Shown here: piece by piece, positions 60,580 to 64,000 of the stretch | Layout of the letters: every line of letters starts with the position of its first letter | How positions within the stretch are numbered: position 1 is the stretch's first letter | Translations under genes and position numbers: made by a program | The notes under the pieces: generated by a model | Databases searched by the model: none | What the model saw: only the letters and a program-made list of their open reading frames with translations | Told to the model about the DNA's origin: nothing | Assembly: GCA_049890275.1 (NCBI GenBank) | Contig: JBMHBT010000001.1 | Span: forward strand, 1 to 64,000 | Source of the DNA: UBA7374 sp049890275 | GTDB lineage: Bacteria; Verrucomicrobiota; Verrucomicrobiia; Opitutales; Coraliomargaritaceae | Reading direction: 5' to 3' | Length of the DNA stretch: 64,000 bases

Positions 60580-61026
60580 ATGACTAAACCTAAAGTACTC
60601 ATCCTCTGTACCGGAAACTCCTGCCGCAGCCACATGGCCGAAGGCATCCTCCGCGCTGCAGCCAGCGACCTCTTTGACGTCTACAGTGCCGGATCCAAGC
60701 CCAAGGGCGAAGTCCACCCCCTCGCCATCGAAGCCCTCCGCGAAATCGGCTACGACGCCAGCGAACACACCTCCGACCATCTCGACCAATACCTCGATAC
60801 CGGCATCAACACAGTCATCACCGTCTGCGGTAATGCCGACCAGGCTTGCCCCACCTTCCCCCGACTAACCGAACGCTATCACTGGGGCTTCGAAGATCCC
60901 CCACATGCCATTCGCCCCGGTGAATCCGAACTCGATGCCTTCCGCCGTATCCGCGACCAAATCAAACTCGTCTTTGAAGCCTATGCCGCCGGCTACCGCG
61001 AAGCCAACAAACCAGCCACTGCCTGA
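60580..61026 (+). CDS. arsC: Thioredoxin-coupled arsenate reductase
   Basis: 148 residues with the low-molecular-weight phosphatase fold. Anion loop CTGNSCRS with C10, and the redox relay Cys pair C83 and C90 (VCGNADQAC), the same spacing as in the thioredoxin-dependent ArsC of Gram-positive bacteria. It reduces arsenate to arsenite using C10, C83 and C90. The next gene, an aquaporin, starts at or shortly after the stop codon, and it would provide the exit for the arsenite formed. Confidence 0.95.
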   Translation: MTKPKVLILCTGNSCRSHMAEGILRAAASDLFDVYSAGSKPKGEVHPLAIEALREIGYDASEHTSDHLDQYLDTGINTVITVCGNADQACPTFPRLTERYHWGFEDPPHAIRPGESELDAFRRIRDQIKLVFEAYAAGYREANKPATA

Positions 61027-61689
61027 ATGCAGCCGGCAGGTTTCTGCATGATGAAAAACATCCTTATCGCCGAAGTCATCGGTACCTATTTTCTCGCGCT
61101 CATCATCGGGCTCTGCGCCCTCCCTCCGGGAGCGGGAGACTTCACCCCGATCGCTGTGGCCATTGGCTTGGCCGCGCTGATCTACGCCTGCGGACATATC
61201 TCCAAGGCCCACTTCAACCCGGCCACCACCCTCACCTACTTCAGCGCAGGCGATTTACCCGCGAAAGCCGTCCTACCCTACATAATAGCGATCTTCCTCA
61301 GTGCCATCGCCGCCGCCTGCACCCTGCCCCTGCTTTACCCCGAAGCACTGCCCAAAGTCGAAGCCATCGAACTGCAAACCAGTAAAATCCTCCTCGCCGA
61401 GTTCCTCTTCACCTTCATCCTCATGTGGGTCATTCTCAACGTCGCTATCGCCCACAAAAACATCGGTAACGGCTTCTACGGCATCGCTATCGGAGCTATC
61501 GTCGGAGCCGGTGCCTATGCCGTCGGCCCGATCTCCTTCGCCGCCTTCAACCCCGCCATTACCCTCTTTCTCTGTATTGCCGGATTCATTCCCTGGAGCG
61601 CCTTCCCCCTCTACTGCCTCGCGCAGGCCATCGCCGCAACCGCAGCGGGACTCCTCTTTCGCTCCATGCGATTGGCGAAACCCGAGTAA
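61027..61689 (+). CDS. Aquaporin (MIP family), probable arsenite channel
   Basis: About 212-220 residues; ATGs at 61027, 61048 and 61051 are possible, the last two having AGG nearby. Six helices with the two half-helix NPA boxes, HFNPATTLTYFS and AFNPAITLFLC. GISKAHFNPA-like placement (ACGHISKAHFNPA) is typical of MIP channels. Linkage to arsC recalls AqpS of Sinorhizobium, in which the channel lets arsenite flow out passively. No Acr3 or ArsB pump is present in this operon, which strengthens the inference. Confidence 0.87.
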   Translation: MQPAGFCMMKNILIAEVIGTYFLALIIGLCALPPGAGDFTPIAVAIGLAALIYACGHISKAHFNPATTLTYFSAGDLPAKAVLPYIIAIFLSAIAAACTLPLLYPEALPKVEAIELQTSKILLAEFLFTFILMWVILNVAIAHKNIGNGFYGIAIGAIVGAGAYAVGPISFAAFNPAITLFLCIAGFIPWSAFPLYCLAQAIAATAAGLLFRSMRLAKPE

Positions 61690-61700
61690 TCCTGCTTCCC

Positions 61701-61823
61701 ATTATTCTGCCGCCTCCCTTCCCCCTACTGTCTACTAATTATTCTGCCACCAATTCATCTGCCATCTGAAGCGGGACTCGGCGCACTGCCGCAGCGGAGA
61801 GCAGCCCTCCTGATTTTTCTGCC
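61701..61823. repeat. Four spaced copies of ATTNNTCTGCC
   Basis: ATTATTCTGCC at 61701-61711 and 61738-61748, ATTCATCTGCC at 61753-61763 and ATTTTTCTGCC at 61813-61823. All have the same orientation, with irregular spacing, in the 172-base gap between the aquaporin gene and ribE. No spacer regularity, so not CRISPR. Function unknown. Confidence 0.55.
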
Positions 61824-61861
61824 ATCCCTCTACAGAACAACAGACCCGGCAAATAACTCGG

Positions 61862-62452
61862 CTACCCCTTGGCCAGCAGCTTTTCAACGTACTTCGCCAG
61901 CAGATCGAACTCCAGATTTACCCGGTCATCCGATTGCTTGTCCCGGAGATTTGTTACCTCCAAAGTATGTGGAATCAGCCAAATACTGAAGCCCGCATGA
62001 TCCACTTCCGCGACCGTCAGTGAAATCCCGTCCACCGCCACACAACCCTTGGCCACGACATAGCGCAAAAGAGCTGGATCGGGAGTGATCCGCAAAAATA
62101 CATCTTTCCCTCTTTCTTCGATCACTTCAATAACGCCGGTGCCGTCTACGTGACCGGAGACAAAATGCCCGCCCATTCGCGTCGAAGGCAGTAACGCCCG
62201 CTCGAGATTGACCCGACCCCCCGGCCCGATCCCCTCAATCGAAGTCAGGCGCACACTCTCCGCCAAAAGGTCAAACTCCAGACGGTCTTCAGCGAAGTCC
62301 ACTACAGTGAGGCAGCAGCCGTTCACCGCCACGCTATCGCCCAACTGCAGACCCTCCGTTACCACGCTCGCCTCCAGCACCAGACGCCAAGCCTGCGCCT
62401 GCTCCGTAAACGATCGCACAATGCCCGTCTCTTCGACAATTCCTGTAAACAT
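61862..62452 (-). CDS. ribE: Riboflavin synthase, alpha subunit
   Basis: 196 residues made of two similar lumazine-binding barrels. The N-terminus MFTGIVEETGIV is diagnostic. The second half begins near GGHFVSGHVDGTGVI. Conserved NGCCLTVV and DGISLTVAEV occupy equivalent places in the two repeats. It dismutates 6,7-dimethyl-8-ribityllumazine to riboflavin and its precursor. Solitary gene, no other rib genes in the window and no FMN riboswitch seen upstream. Confidence 0.96.
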   Translation of the reverse strand: MFTGIVEETGIVRSFTEQAQAWRLVLEASVVTEGLQLGDSVAVNGCCLTVVDFAEDRLEFDLLAESVRLTSIEGIGPGGRVNLERALLPSTRMGGHFVSGHVDGTGVIEVIEERGKDVFLRITPDPALLRYVVAKGCVAVDGISLTVAEVDHAGFSIWLIPHTLEVTNLRDKQSDDRVNLEFDLLAKYVEKLLAKG

Positions 62453-62552
62453 AATCAGAGAACCTTACATTTTGTTAAAATAGAGAATCAAAGACAACAC
62501 GGCAGAGGCTTGACTTCAAGCAACGAAGCCATTTTGTAGATCTTCTTTTGAC

Positions 62553-62627
<75 letters not shown>

Positions 62628-62684
62628 CCTTATGGTTTGCAGAATTCAGACGTAACAGCGTATAAAGCTAGATTGCCCTGAATC

Positions 62685-64000
62685 ATGTCCTCCATCCGTA
62701 TACTATCCGACCGAGTTGCCAACCAGATCGCTGCTGGCGAGGTCATTGAGCGTCCGGTGGCAGTGGTCAAAGAACTGGTGGAGAATAGCATCGACGCAGG
62801 CGCTACGCGCATCGAGGTGGAGTTCCGCAATGGCGGCAAGTCCTACATCCGTATCGAAGACAATGGTAAGGGGATGTCTCCCGACGAAGCCCTTCTTTGC
62901 CTCGAGCGGCACGCCACGAGCAAAATCCGCGAGGCGTCCGACCTCCAATCCATTGAGAGTTTCGGCTTCCGGGGGGAAGCGCTCCCATCAATCGCATCTG
63001 TTAGCCGCTTCACTCTGCGCACTCGTACGGAGGGCTGGGAACACGGCACCGAAATTCAGATCAATGGCGGAAAGCTTTTAGAGAAAAAAGACTGCGGAAT
63101 GCCGGTGGGCACGGTCATCGAGGTCGCCCATCTCTTCAACTCGGTTCCGGCCCGAAGGAAGTTTCTCAAGACGGAAGCAACCGAGAGCGCTCACATTGCC
63201 TACACCACGCGACTCTTTGCCGTCGCGCATCCGCAGATTGCCTTCAGCTTACTGGAAAACGGACGAACGCTCTTTCGTTCACCACCCTGTGAGAATCTTC
63301 GGGAGCGCATCGCTGAGATCTGGGGCAAACGTTTGGCGGAAGACCTGATCCCAGTGGAGGCAGAAGACCCAAAAACAGGGCTGGCCCTCAGTGGACTGAC
63401 GGCCAAGCCAGGAGTGGGTCGCTCCACCCGGCGGGAACTCGTTACTCTGGTTAACGACCGACCGGTTGACAGCCGTACCCTCGGCTTTGCCGTGCTCGAT
63501 GCCTACCACGGGCGCATCCAAAAAGGGCGCTACCCACCAGCCTATCTCTTTCTCCGTATCGACCCCTCACAAGTGGACGTCAACGTCCATCCGGCTAAGC
63601 GGGAAGTCCGCTTCCGCGATGAGGGCGCAGTGCGTCGCTTTGTCTTGGAGTCGGTGGAAACAGCGTTGGCAAGCGCATCCATAATCGAGACGGATACGGA
63701 AGAGCAGCTCGGCGTAGAACCCAGCAGCCGGGACTCACAACCCCTCCCCATTCCGGCGATGCTCCCCTCCAGTCGCCCTCGCTTGCCGAGACCGCTGCCA
63801 GCAGCGACGCCTCCAGTACGGACTGACCCGGCACTAAAAACGGACAGTCCAAAGGATCCATCCGTACGACCGGAGAAGGAAACCATGCCCCCACCTGAAG
63901 AGCCCTCTGGCAAGTCTGCAGCCAGAACAGGATGGCGACTGATCCAACAAATACGGGAGCGATACGCGCTCTTTGAAACAGCTAATGGGCTGGTCATGCT
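62685..64000 (+). CDS. mutL: DNA mismatch repair protein MutL, C-terminus beyond the window
   Basis: 438 residues are visible before the edge. GHKL ATPase motifs are complete: NQIAAGEVIERP ... VVKELVENSIDAGA, IEDNGKGM, LERHATSKI and FGFRGEALPSIASVS. The transducer domain follows (VNVHPAKREVRF). A Pro-rich, low-complexity linker starts at about residue 345, and the beginning of the C-terminal dimerisation domain (GWRLIQQIRERYAL) is seen. The ATG at 62685 is 57 bases after the tRNA. MutL links MutS mismatch recognition to strand cleavage; endonuclease motifs would lie outside the window. Confidence 0.95.
   Translation, partial: MSSIRILSDRVANQIAAGEVIERPVAVVKELVENSIDAGATRIEVEFRNGGKSYIRIEDNGKGMSPDEALLCLERHATSKIREASDLQSIESFGFRGEALPSIASVSRFTLRTRTEGWEHGTEIQINGGKLLEKKDCGMPVGTVIEVAHLFNSVPARRKFLKTEATESAHIAYTTRLFAVAHPQIAFSLLENGRTLFRSPPCENLRERIAEIWGKRLAEDLIPVEAEDPKTGLALSGLTAKPGVGRSTRRELVTLVNDRPVDSRTLGFAVLDAYHGRIQKGRYPPAYLFLRIDPSQVDVNVHPAKREVRFRDEGAVRRFVLESVETALASASIIETDTEEQLGVEPSSRDSQPLPIPAMLPSSRPRLPRPLPAATPPVRTDPALKTDSPKDPSVRPEKETMPPPEEPSGKSAARTGWRLIQQIRERYALFETANGLVM

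Noticed and set aside
61701..61823. CRISPR-like array
   Set aside because: Repeats are 11 bases with irregular spacing and no cas genes, so it is not CRISPR.

Overview
The window is chromosomal DNA from a Gram-negative bacterium. It has signal peptides, lipoboxes, a tripartite RND/TolC efflux system, ExbB/ExbD proteins and a PpiD-like chaperone. Gene content suggests the phylum Verrucomicrobiota, probably a marine Opitutae-like lineage. The pointers are a GxxExxY-family gene inside an inverted-repeat cassette, a TPR/ExbB/ExbD/ExbD/VWA operon, a one-chain 1290-residue PurL, and weak Shine-Dalgarno signals with several TTG/GTG starts. This placement is inference from family distributions I remember, not from a phylogeny.

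Layout. 1-3.3 kb (minus): a metal-efflux operon of His-rich exported protein, TolC-type channel, RND adaptor with a His-rich tail, and the start of the RND pump. 3.8-6.1 kb: a TPR lipoprotein. 6.3-12.5 kb (plus): an accessory island with a CHC2/TOPRIM primase-like protein, a two-helix membrane protein, a VirD4/HerA-like ATPase with a nuclease-like tail, and a serine-recombinase relative that lacks its catalytic domain. The island abuts the 3' end of tRNA-Cys and is the best candidate for an undescribed system. 12.8-20 kb: a lipoprotein, a SWIM/SNF2 helicase, and hisG with the two agmatine-to-putrescine genes. 19.9-27.5 kb: peroxiredoxin and response regulator, leuB, a broken GxxExxY cassette, alaS, smpB, rpoZ, rplM-rpsI. 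27.6-36.9 kb: argC-argJ-argB-argD-argF followed directly by purL. 36.9-40.9 kb: a compact DNA-repair cluster with photolyase, DUF2256, TIGR03643, an FAD-domain-first photolyase paralogue and an O6-alkylguanine alkyltransferase. 41-45 kb: PpiD-like protein, recN, Yip1-like protein. 45.1-52.4 kb: a seven-step envelope operon (TPR, TPR, ExbB, ExbD, ExbD, TonB-like/VWA hybrid; six genes). 52.5-58.9 kb: GH17-like glucanase, CrtI-like oxidoreductase, an exported protein, dgt, cstA. 59-61.7 kb: an arsenic operon (arsR, Cys-tailed miniprotein, arsP-type permease, arsC, aquaporin). 61.9-64 kb: ribE, tRNA-Met and the start of mutL.

How the genes work together. The arg block makes arginine through the ArgJ acetyl-recycling route, and aguB/aguA convert agmatine, an arginine product, to putrescine. 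The ars block reduces arsenate (ArsC) and probably releases arsenite through the aquaporin, while ArsP handles organoarsenicals. The photolyase cluster, alkyltransferase, recN, mutL and SNF2 helicase give the window an unusual density of DNA-repair functions. Most housekeeping genes look ordinary. The novelty lies in the 6.3-12.5 kb island, the Exb/VWA operon, the GxxExxY cassette and the photolyase accessory proteins.
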